Assembly: GCA_017427265.1 (NCBI GenBank)
Contig: JAFRTG010000021.1
Coordinates: 1 to 64,000, forward strand
Origin: Oscillospiraceae bacterium
GTDB taxonomy: Bacteria > Bacillota > Clostridia > Oscillospirales > Ruminococcaceae
Length of the DNA stretch: 64,000 bases
Direction: 5' to 3'
Part shown: positions 43,419 through 50,928 of the stretch, piece by piece
Position numbering within the stretch: position 1 is the stretch's first letter
Layout: every line of letters starts with the position of its first letter
Notes under the pieces: generated by a model
What the model was told of the DNA's origin: nothing
Database searches by the model: none
What the model saw: only the letters and a program-made list of their open reading frames with translations
Position numbers and translations under genes: made by a program

Positions 43419-43583
43419 TCATAATCTAATACAGCCGGCCGGCAGTAATTGTCGACCGGCTTATCTTGTGGTAAAAGGTATCGCTGCGCGATGATTTATG
43501 ATGAGGGCTTCACCCTTAAACTCCCACTGGGGGCGTATCCCCAAACCCTATTACCATTCCATCGGAAATTCCTCTTTATCGAC

Positions 43584-43633
43584 AGACTGAGCCGGTCAGC
43601 AGTGAGTGCTGGCCGGCTCAGTCTGCTATTTTT
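43584..43633 (+). terminator. Terminator after C39-like gene 3
   Basis: AGACTGAGCCGG-TCAGC pairs with GCTGG-CCGGCTCAGTCT around AGTGAGT, followed by GCTATTTTT. The remaining bases to 44136 hold no gene I can support. Confidence 0.85.
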
Positions 43634-44136
43634 CCGGCGTCCGGAAGCTGGATGCGAGATGCGGCTGTACATTATAGTAGTATTCGGCGTTCCGGACACT
43701 GACGCTGCGGCGGATTGCCATGCGGTTCTGAACGAAGCATTGCCGGATGACGGTGCCATAATGGCTGCTCGATGAACGCCGACGGAGACGAAACTGATGG
43801 AAGCGATGAGACGTGAATACAAGTTGTACGGTCTTGCCTAAAGAAAACTTAATAGTTGTGCGCACATTGTTGCACATCCAAAAAGACAAATTAAAACTGT
43901 TTACGAAAACAGAATCAATGATTGAGAGAGCGGTTCCTCCTGGACGCAGTTCCATTCCGTCAGGACACATACGCCTGCACAGAGCTGCAGGTTTTCGCTT
44001 GAGAGCTTAAAAACTCGGATAAAGTGATTGTTAAAATATCAAGACAATATGCCCTCTGACGGATAAAGCACCATCTTATTCCGAAAATGGGTAATGTTGT
44101 GAAAGCAAGCGCGAAAATAAAAATATATTGATGGGG

Positions 44137-44165
44137 TTGACAAAGCATTGGATTCAGGGTATAAT
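44137..44165 (+). promoter_or_regulatory. Promoter of C39-like gene 4
   Basis: GGGGTTGACA with the -35 at 44137-44142, 17 bp, TATAAT at 44160-44165. Confidence 0.9.
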
Positions 44166-44171
44166 AAAATT

Positions 44172-44200
44172 GCTTTCAAGGATTGGCCAAAAATTGAAGC
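44172..44200 (+). promoter_or_regulatory. Leader palindrome with GGCC centre (copy 3)
   Basis: GCTTTCAA-gga-TTGGCCAA-aaa-TTGAAGC. The outer arm is TTCAA/TTGAA here against TTTCAT/ATGAAA in copies 1 and 2, again changed on both sides. Confidence 0.72.
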
Positions 44201-44254
44201 AAATGATATTTAATAATCACACCAATGCTTTTCAGAAAGGAACTGTAAATCATT

Positions 44255-44962
44255 ATGAAAACATCAATGATTAAGAAGATTGCAATTTGCATTTCTGCAA
44301 GTGCTATGCTGACCTCGTTCTCCGCAACGATGGCATCTGCTGCATCTGTCGGCGGCAACTATGCTAAGGTTTCCAACAGCGCAAGCGTTGTTTCCAAGGC
44401 AAACAAGAGCAAGATCGCTGCCAAGACTGCTGCTGCTGCAAAGGCTGACGCTGCTGCTGCAAAGGCGAACGCAGGCAAGGCTGCTTACTGGATCACCATT
44501 CCGGGCACTTTCACAATGTATCAGCAGGAAAAGGATAACTACTGCTGCGACGCTTGCATCAAGAGCGTTCTGATGTACACTGTGAACACCTCCCCGTCGC
44601 AGGCTACGATTCACAGCAACATCAACCTGGACTTCAGCAAGATCCCGGCTTATGTCAATGCCCGTGAGAGCCAGTGCTACTATGTTCTCGTGAACGGCCC
44701 GAGCAAGTCCACTCTGACCAGCCACATCAAGTCTGACTGCCAGACCTGGAAGGTTCCGGCATTCCTGCGCATCTACAACACCTCCGGCTCAAACTGGTAC
44801 TATGCAACTGCAGGTCACTGCATCATTGCAAACGGTGTTATGAGTGATGATTCTCAGATCCAGCTCTCTGACCCGCTCGGCGGCAGAGTTTCCGGCTGCC
44901 CGTACTTCTACAAGAAGAACACCTCTATCGTTTCCGGCATCACCACGCACATGTGCTGGTAA
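44255..44962 (+). CDS. Secreted C39-like cysteine-peptidase-fold protein 4 (CCDAC variant)
   Basis: A 235-residue paralogue. Signal peptide to ~30, short Ala/Lys prodomain (VVSKANKSKIAAKTAAAAKA), then the catalytic domain with YQQEKDNYCCDACIKSVLMY, AGHCIIANG and LSDPLG. The GP/VP after the catalytic Cys is replaced by Cys-Asp, a variant shared only with gene 5, which is its closest relative. Additional landmarks: SQATIHS, FSKIPAYVNARES, NWYYATA, ends TTHMCW. GAAAGGAA stands 13 nt before the ATG. Confidence 0.85.
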   Translation: MKTSMIKKIAICISASAMLTSFSATMASAASVGGNYAKVSNSASVVSKANKSKIAAKTAAAAKADAAAAKANAGKAAYWITIPGTFTMYQQEKDNYCCDACIKSVLMYTVNTSPSQATIHSNINLDFSKIPAYVNARESQCYYVLVNGPSKSTLTSHIKSDCQTWKVPAFLRIYNTSGSNWYYATAGHCIIANGVMSDDSQIQLSDPLGGRVSGCPYFYKKNTSIVSGITTHMCW

Positions 44963-44973
44963 TTAAATGAACA

Positions 44974-45009
44974 CTCGCTTAATATGACAATATTGCCATA
45001 TTAAGCGAG
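44974..45009 (+). terminator. Perfect 13-bp stem-loop after gene 4
   Basis: CTCGCTTAATATG pairs perfectly with CATATTAAGCGAG around a 10-nt loop. No T-run follows, so termination is uncertain; it may protect the 3' end. 45010-45445 has no supportable gene and no clear promoter. Confidence 0.65.
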
Positions 45010-45445
45010 GCGTGAGGGGACTGTTCGCCGTACCGTGCAAACGGCATCCGGATCCCGGTGTCTGCGCAAATGTGCAGGCACCGGAACCGGGATTTTGTGC
45101 TTGCCGGACAGCCGGATACGGCGAATGCCCTTCTCTTTGCACTCTGCGAAAAGTGTCATACTCAGGAAGCAGTCTTCGGATGCTTTTCTGCTGTGAAACG
45201 GTTCGGTTATGACTGTTTACAGTGCCTGAAATTGCAAAATGATTGTTGATTTAAGGGTTGCCCCCCCTTTTGCAATCACATGACAACATACATTACAATT
45301 TGTCCTGCACGAAAAATGCATCGAGGAACATGTATACAATTAACATACTTTCTACGAAGTTGTCTGTATGTCCATTTCCGGTGACTGCTATGAACATATA
45401 CGATGCAATGCATTTGAAATTAAAATTCAGAAGGGATTTAAAACC

Positions 45446-46162
45446 ATGAAAATGTCTATCATGAAGAAAATCGCAGTCTGCGCTTCTGCAGCTGCAATGC
45501 TCACATCTGTCGGTGCAACGATGGCTTCTGCTGCAACTGTTCGCGCGGATTATGCGAAGGTCGGCAACTCGGCCGCATACACCAGATCGCTCACCAAGGC
45601 TGATAAGGCTGCTGCTGCAGCGAAGGCTGCTGACTGCACAAAGGTTGCTGCTGCTTCTGCAAAGGCTGCTGCAGGTCAGGCTGCTTACAAGATCTCCATT
45701 CCGGGCACCTTCACCATGTATCAGCAGGAAACTGATAACTACTGCTGCGACGCCTGCATCAAGAGCGTTCTGATGTACACTGCAAACACTTCTCCTTCGC
45801 AGGCTACCATTCACAAGACGATCAATCTGGACTTCTCCAAGATTGCAGCATACGTCAATGCGCGTGAGAACGAGTGCCATTATCTCTTTGTCACCAGCCC
45901 GTCTCTGTCGAGCCTGAAGGACAAGATCTACTATGACATCAACACTGAGAAGTGCCCGAGCTTCCTGCGTATCTACAACATGTCCGGTGCAAACTGGTAC
46001 TATGCAACCGCAGGCCACTGCATTCTCTCCAATGCAATTTACAGCGACAAATCCATTATCCAGATTGCTGATCCGCTCGGCGGAAGAGTTTCCGGCTGCC
46101 CGTACTTCTACCTGAAGAACGCAAGCATCGTCGGCAACATCACCACGCACATCTGCTGGTAA
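45446..46162 (+). CDS. Secreted C39-like cysteine-peptidase-fold protein 5 (CCDAC variant)
   Basis: A 238-residue paralogue with signal peptide (IAVCASAAAMLTSVGATMASA), prodomain (SAAYTRSLTKADKAAAAAKA) and the same YCCDACIKSVLMYTAN core as gene 4. The catalytic His is in AGHCILSN and the Asp in IADPLGGRVSGCPYFYLKN. Ends TTHICW. High similarity to gene 4 points to a recent duplication. Start at ATG 45446 after GAAGGGA; an earlier ATG at 45368 has no ribosome binding site. Confidence 0.85.
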   Translation: MKMSIMKKIAVCASAAAMLTSVGATMASAATVRADYAKVGNSAAYTRSLTKADKAAAAAKAADCTKVAAASAKAAAGQAAYKISIPGTFTMYQQETDNYCCDACIKSVLMYTANTSPSQATIHKTINLDFSKIAAYVNARENECHYLFVTSPSLSSLKDKIYYDINTEKCPSFLRIYNMSGANWYYATAGHCILSNAIYSDKSIIQIADPLGGRVSGCPYFYLKNASIVGNITTHICW

Positions 46163-46354
46163 TGTAATAATACCGGCTGACCGGGAACGCTTTCCGGTTT
46201 GCTGAGAAAGACAGCCATTCACTGCAGCGGAGCGCCGGACTTTCCGGAGGCTCTGCTGCGGCGGACGGCTTCTTCTGTTTTTTATCCTGCAACCATGATT
46301 CTTAAAAATAATGATTATATTTTGATACAGCAATTCAGAAGGGAACAAATGATT

Positions 46355-47059
46355 ATGAAAATGTCTATGCTCAAAAAGATTGCAGTCTGCGCATCTGCAG
46401 GCGCTGTGTTCGCATCGTTCTCCGCGGCGACTGCATCTGCGGCGAACGATGATTATGCAAAAATCAATCCGAGCAGCTATGCTGCATATACCGATTCTCT
46501 CACGAAGGCTGACAAGATTGCGATTGCAGCCAAGGAGGCAGACAGTGCAAAGCTGGCTGTTCAAAAGAAAACTTCCGGCAAGGCAGATGCTGACGGCTCG
46601 CTGCCGGACTTTCATGTTTATACCGCAACAGCGGGCGATCCGGTCGCAGCCGCGATTTATTCTGCTCTGATGTATATCGTAAAGAGCGCTCCGAGTCAGG
46701 CAACGATCGCAAACACTGTGAAAAATGACTTCGCAAAAATTCCGGCTTACATGAATGCCCGCCAGAGCCAGTGCCGTTATGTTCTGGCGGGAACACAGAC
46801 CCTGACGGGTTTCCGGAACAAGATCAGCTATGATATCAATAATGCGAAGGTTCCGACTTTCCTGCGGCTCAGCAATCTGAGCAGAGCGAACTGGTATTAT
46901 GCCGCTTCCAGTACATGCGCACTCGTAATCGGCATTTCCGCAGACAAGACGATTGTCCGCATTGCAGACCCGCTCTCCGGAAGACTCGCCGGCTGCCCCA
47001 GCTATTTCCGCAAGAGTGCAGCTTTTGTGAACGGCCACACCACCAACATTTGCTGGTGA
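46355..47059 (+). CDS. Secreted C39-like protein 6 (catalytic residues lost)
   Basis: A 234-residue paralogue with signal peptide and prodomain (YAAYTDSLTKADKIAIAAKE) but no catalytic machinery. The Gln-Cys segment is replaced by YTATAGDPVAAAIYSALMY, and the His loop GHCI by SSTCALVIG. The rest of the fold is kept (PSQATI, FAKIPAYMNARQSQ, NWYYAA, IADPLSGRLAGCP, final TTNICW). The reading frame is open and the scaffold conserved, so selection as a non-enzymatic protein is more likely than decay. Start at 46355 fits the 10-13 nt spacing used by its paralogues; 46349 is an alternative. Confidence 0.8.
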   Translation: MKMSMLKKIAVCASAGAVFASFSAATASAANDDYAKINPSSYAAYTDSLTKADKIAIAAKEADSAKLAVQKKTSGKADADGSLPDFHVYTATAGDPVAAAIYSALMYIVKSAPSQATIANTVKNDFAKIPAYMNARQSQCRYVLAGTQTLTGFRNKISYDINNAKVPTFLRLSNLSRANWYYAASSTCALVIGISADKTIVRIADPLSGRLAGCPSYFRKSAAFVNGHTTNICW

Positions 47060-47132
47060 TGAAAAGTTCGCTGTTCCGGGCTGCTTTCAACGTATCAACG
47101 CTTGCCAAACGGCAAACAAAGCAAGAAATGGG

Positions 47133-47174
47133 TTGACAGGCGGCATCTGTTCTGCTATAATGATGTTGCTTTCA
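47133..47174 (+). promoter_or_regulatory. Promoter and start box of C39-like gene 7
   Basis: GGGTTGACA with the -35 at 47133-47138, 17 bp, TATAAT at 47156-47161, then TTGCTTTCA with TTTCA starting 8 nt after the -10. The GGCC palindrome is absent; a TGAAA that could pair lies 38 nt further on (47212-47216). Confidence 0.85.
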
Positions 47175-47263
47175 CGGCTTTTCTTTCCATCCAATTATGA
47201 TGCTGATGCTTTGAAAACGTGATTTGTACTACTTTATTGCACTACAGAAAGGAACGAATGATT

Positions 47264-47836
47264 ATGAAAAAATCTGTGCTGAAGAAAGCTGTAATCTGCG
47301 CTTCTGCAGGAGTGATGCTTGCATCCTTTGCAGCAACAACTGCCTCTGCGGCAGCCCGGGTGAAGCTGATTACGCTCTCCAATTTCCGCGTTGTACAGCA
47401 GCAGAAGGACAATTACTGCATCCCTGCCTGCATTCAGAGCGCGCTGCTTTACTCTGTGAACAAAACACCGACGCAGCCGACCATCGACAGCGCTGTTCGG
47501 GGAGATTTCAGTAAAATTCCCGGCTATATGAACGCGCGCCAGAGCAAATGCCATTATATCCGCGTGGTATCTCCGACCCTGAAACAGCTGAAGGACAAGG
47601 TTCAGCATGATGTCACGATTCCGAAGATGCCGACATTCCTGCGGATTGAAGTGCCGGGCGGTTCTGACTGGTATTATTCAACGCCCGGTCACTGCGTTCT
47701 TGCGATCGGAATTTACAGTGACGGTTCCAAAATCCGTATCGGAGATCCGCTTGGCGGCAGAGTGAAAGGCTGCCCGTATACGTATCTCAAGCCTTCCGCA
47801 CTGGTCGGAAGCCTGACCACACAGCTCTGCTGGTGA
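47264..47836 (+). CDS. Secreted C39-like cysteine-peptidase-fold protein 7 (no prodomain)
   Basis: A 190-residue paralogue. After the signal peptide (ending TTASAAAR) it passes almost straight into the catalytic domain: VVQQQKDNYCIPACIQSALLY, PGHCVLAIG, IGDPLGGRVKGCPYTYLK, final TTQLCW. The ~45-residue Ala/Lys prodomain of genes 2-6 is absent, so it would be made without that N-terminal extension. Start at ATG 47264 follows AGAAAGGAACG. Confidence 0.85.
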   Translation: MKKSVLKKAVICASAGVMLASFAATTASAAARVKLITLSNFRVVQQQKDNYCIPACIQSALLYSVNKTPTQPTIDSAVRGDFSKIPGYMNARQSKCHYIRVVSPTLKQLKDKVQHDVTIPKMPTFLRIEVPGGSDWYYSTPGHCVLAIGIYSDGSKIRIGDPLGGRVKGCPYTYLKPSALVGSLTTQLCW

Positions 47837-48060
47837 TTCTGCATCTGATATAACAATATTGCTTTGTGCTTGCACGCTTCGCCGGCCGCAGAGGATTGCT
47901 TCCACAGACATGCAGTGGGTCGCAGTCCGGATGCGGCCGGGGTTGCCGTGATGATGAATTTTCTGCTGAAATCCCAGCTTTTTTCATGGAGAAACTGATT
48001 TTTCTCCTTTTCGATTGATTGTTAAGTGTTTATAGGATAGGACAAATGATACAAAAGGGG

Positions 48061-48089
48061 TTGACAGACGGATTTTGTTCTGCTATAAT
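48061..48089 (+). promoter_or_regulatory. Promoter of C39-like gene 8
   Basis: GGGGTTGACA with the -35 at 48061-48066, 17 bp, TATAAT at 48084-48089. Confidence 0.9.
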
Positions 48090-48097
48090 GATATTGC

Positions 48098-48120
48098 TTT
48101 CATAGTCGGCCGCTTTGAAA
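48098..48120 (+). promoter_or_regulatory. Leader palindrome with GGCC centre (copy 4)
   Basis: TTTCA-tagtC-GGCC-Gctt-TGAAA: less perfect arms but same length class, same GGCC centre and same 8-nt distance from the -10 box. Confidence 0.65.
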
Positions 48121-48214
48121 CAAAATGACATTTTTTCTTTTCAAACTCGGCATACAACACACAAATAACTCCATAAAAATCTCACTACTACGTCTTAGAA
48201 AGGAAAAACGAACT

Positions 48215-48928
48215 ATGAAACTCACTGCAATCAAAAGAATTGCGGCGTGCGTCTCTGCTGCCGCACTGCTGACGACCTTCTCTGCCGCGACGGCTTCTGC
48301 AGCTGCGGTCAAGGGTGACTATGCCAGGGCCAGCGCGAGCGATGTTCAGAATTACATGAATACCCGTTCGCCGAAGGAACTGAAGCTCATCCGCGAGAAG
48401 GAAAAGCAGAGCAGCAAGGCATCCGCCTCTGCTGTGACAAAGGGCGCTGCAACAAAGATCTCGATTCCGGGCGTGTTCTGGATGTATCAGCAGGAAACCG
48501 ACACCTACTGTGTTCCGGCCTGCATCCAGAGTGCTGTGCGCTATCTTTCCGGCACGATTCTGTCTCAGGCAGACATCAATTCCTATATCAACATGGATTT
48601 CTCCAAAATCCCGGCATATGTGAACGGAAAAGAGAACCAGTGCTACTACATTCTGGTCAATGCACCGAATCAGACCTCTCTCTGCAACAAGATCTACTAT
48701 GATATCGTGACAGAGCAGGCGCCTGCATTCTTGCGCATTGCCAATACCTCCAGCGCAACATGGTATTATCTGACCTACGGTCACTGTGTCCTCTCCAATG
48801 CGATCTATGATGATCTTTCCATCATTCAGCTGGCCGATCCGCTCGGCGGCAGAGTGAGCGGCTGCCCCTACTACTATCTCAAGAGCGCAAGCCTTGTCAG
48901 TGCTTATACCACACATATGTGCTATTGA
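48215..48928 (+). CDS. Secreted C39-like cysteine-peptidase-fold protein 8
   Basis: A 237-residue paralogue closing the array. Signal peptide to ~29; its prodomain is diverged and more charged (MNTRSPKELKLIREKEKQSS). Catalytic set intact: YQQETDTYCVPACIQSAVRY, YGHCVLSN, LADPLGGRVSGCPYYYLKS. Ends TTHMCY. AGAAAGGAAAA precedes the ATG at 48215. It is followed by a long hairpin at 48967. Confidence 0.85.
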   Translation: MKLTAIKRIAACVSAAALLTTFSAATASAAAVKGDYARASASDVQNYMNTRSPKELKLIREKEKQSSKASASAVTKGAATKISIPGVFWMYQQETDTYCVPACIQSAVRYLSGTILSQADINSYINMDFSKIPAYVNGKENQCYYILVNAPNQTSLCNKIYYDIVTEQAPAFLRIANTSSATWYYLTYGHCVLSNAIYDDLSIIQLADPLGGRVSGCPYYYLKSASLVSAYTTHMCY

Positions 48929-48966
48929 TTCAATAAATGAAATTGCTTTCGGGTAATTAACAGACA

Positions 48967-49063
48967 GAGCCTGTTTCGTATGCCGGTTCAGTCTGGATCC
49001 GGCGGCTCCGCGTGCATGTCCGGAGCCGTCGGAACAGTCTGGATACGAATATAAAACAGGCTC
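48967..49063 (+). terminator. Long hairpin after C39-like gene 8
   Basis: GAGCCTGTTT...CGTAT pairs with ATACG...AAACAGGCTC; an inner stem CGGCTCCG/CGGAGCCG closes the apex. A GAGCC/GGCTC outer arm also occurs in the terminator of gene 1. Only CGTCTTGCTGT follows, so it is a weak terminator. Confidence 0.6.
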
Positions 49064-49104
49064 GTCTTGCTGTATTATTCGTCTGAAAGAAGGATACTGA
49101 TAAC

Positions 49105-50373
49105 ATGAATACAAAACGCTTTTCCCTTTTGCTCTCTGCACTGTTCTGCACGGCGCTTCTGTGCAGCTGCGGTGAATCTGCCGCACCGGTTGACGATATG
49201 ACCGGCGAGGTGAACGAGGAATACAGTGCGGAATACGACGATTCCGTTCTGTTTCAGAACAAATCCATTCCGATCTGCGATGTAAACGATCAGGAACTCT
49301 GCAAAATCGACGCATTCGGCATTTCCACACTCGCAGGAACCAAGCTGCTGTATACCAAGCTGCCGAAGAGCCCCTGCGAAAAAAGCGATACGCTGGAATA
49401 TCATCTCTATGATATCGAAAACGGCGGCGATCAGAAGCTGGAAACAGTTGAAAACTGGATCTACGAGGAGAATTATGAGGCGAAGGCGGTCGGTTCGCAT
49501 CTGTATATCAGTGTTTCGTCAGGCGATTATATCGAACGTGATTCCCGTCTGCAGACGATTTATGATATTGATACGGAAAAGGGCACAATGTCTCCGCTGC
49601 TGGAGGTCAAGGGCGGCATTCCGTACAATACCTTCACGATTGCAGGAGATGAGCTGATTCTGGCGGAGCTTCTGGAGACCGGCCAGTCCGATCTGGTGCG
49701 CGTCAATCTTGCGGACACGAAGCAGAAGCGCCCGGTCGTGCATGAATATGACGAGAGCAAGACGTTCTGCAAGGGCTCCATCCGGCATATTGACAGCGAT
49801 GCATCCCATATTTATACGGTCAGACTGGACTGGACAGAGGACGAGGTTTATTCGCTTTACAAGGAAACGTATGACTATGACCTGAATCTGCTGGAATCGG
49901 TTGATCTCGACCCGGTCTTTACGGGCGGTGACAACACGGAAAAGCAGCAGTGGGTCGCCGGCTTCTTTGTCCGAGATGCGTATATGTTCTATCAGAACTT
50001 CAGCGTGACGACCTTCTTCGGAAAACTGGACGGAAAGAAGGCGGATGCGCTCGTTCCTGCGGACGATCTGTTTGCCTATGCACCGAATGCGGACGGCAGC
50101 GAAGATGACGATCTGTTCCTGCGCATCTTCGGTGATGAATATGAAGATGACAGTCTCCGCAACCGCTTCTATCTGGCCGATCCGAAAACCGGAAAGGTGC
50201 AGACTGCGTCGTTCCGGCCGAAGGAGAAGCGCTATGCGTTCCGTTCGGCACTGCGCGGCAGCAACGGCAATCTGCTGCTGACCGTCGGTTATATGCCGGA
50301 GGAGGAAGGCGAGGCACTTCCGGATCGGGTATACTATATAAATATGAAAGATCTGGACTTCAAACCGCTTTGA
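49105..50373 (+). CDS. Lipoprotein of unknown function (beta-propeller-like)
   Basis: A 422-residue exported lipoprotein: signal peptide MNTKRFSLLLSALFCTALLC with lipobox LLCSC, then an acidic linker. The mature region repeats short beta units with aromatic or acidic tips (LEYHLYDIENGG, LQTIYDIDTEKGTMSPLLEV, DLVRVNLADTKQK, RNRFYLADPKTGKVQ), as in surface beta-propellers of the DUF5050/WD-like sort. No enzyme motif. AAGGATACTG lies before the ATG. Flanked by hairpins on both sides, so it is its own unit. It could be the surface partner of the neighbouring secreted proteins (speculative). Confidence 0.75.
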   Translation: MNTKRFSLLLSALFCTALLCSCGESAAPVDDMTGEVNEEYSAEYDDSVLFQNKSIPICDVNDQELCKIDAFGISTLAGTKLLYTKLPKSPCEKSDTLEYHLYDIENGGDQKLETVENWIYEENYEAKAVGSHLYISVSSGDYIERDSRLQTIYDIDTEKGTMSPLLEVKGGIPYNTFTIAGDELILAELLETGQSDLVRVNLADTKQKRPVVHEYDESKTFCKGSIRHIDSDASHIYTVRLDWTEDEVYSLYKETYDYDLNLLESVDLDPVFTGGDNTEKQQWVAGFFVRDAYMFYQNFSVTTFFGKLDGKKADALVPADDLFAYAPNADGSEDDDLFLRIFGDEYEDDSLRNRFYLADPKTGKVQTASFRPKEKRYAFRSALRGSNGNLLLTVGYMPEEEGEALPDRVYYINMKDLDFKPL

Positions 50374-50410
50374 GCATCCGGCGGACAATCGCATAAAATG
50401 ATCTGATTCC

Positions 50411-50467
50411 CGGCAGAACGGGCGCATGTACGAGCTTTGTACATGCGTCTGCTCTGCCGCGCTTTTT
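50411..50467 (+). terminator. Terminator after the lipoprotein gene
   Basis: CGGCAGA...GCGCATGTAC pairs with GTACATGCGT...TCTGCCG, followed by CGCTTTTTT. 50468-50807 shows no gene on either strand. Confidence 0.85.
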
Positions 50468-50807
50468 TAGGCCCGGATGCCCGGAAGCACCGGGAAAAGA
50501 ATGCGGGCGCACTGCCGCACAGACGGCATTCTGCGAGTGCTGCGGACGGCGGAAACGGGCGCGGAATGCGATACCGGCAAATCGCATTTTATGGCAGAAT
50601 CGGCCCGGATTCACCGGATTTCGGCTTTGCGGCATTCCGGGGATTTGTATTCTCCGGCACGGCGCAGCACTGCCTGACAGACCGCTTGATACGAGGAAAA
50701 ACTGCATTTTCTTGCCTGACAGTGCACGAATGGTGATGAATTTCGGTTTATTTTTCAAAGACCGCAATAATTGACCGGTTTTTGCGCGTGAGGGGTCGGA
50801 TTTGCTA

Positions 50808-50836
50808 TTGACATTGCGGTTGAATTGTGATAAAAT
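50808..50836 (+). promoter_or_regulatory. Promoter of the dockerin/cohesin giant gene
   Basis: TTGACA (50808-50813), 17 bp, TAAAAT (50831-50836). Leader of about 85 nt; AAAGGAG precedes the ATG at 50929. Confidence 0.75.
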
Positions 50837-50928
50837 TAAACTGTTCGTATAGCCGGAGGTCTGCTCTGCCGCAGATGCCGGCGGAACCGTTTTCCAAATT
50901 CACTGCATGAAATGCAAAAGGAGTTGCC

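Noticed and set aside
43419-44136. Small genes in the 0.7-kb gap between C39-like genes 3 and 4
   Set aside because: Candidate frames have no ribosome binding site and overlap the terminator hairpin at 43584-43633.
45010-45445. Riboswitch or small RNA in the gap before C39-like gene 5
   Set aside because: Only a CCCCCCC run and AT-rich sequence; no known riboswitch core and no promoter seen.
40839-48928. Array read as RiPP/bacteriocin precursors with leader peptides
   Set aside because: The proteins are 190-240 aa with Sec-type signal peptides and a papain-like core; no double-glycine leader, modification enzyme or ABC exporter is nearby.
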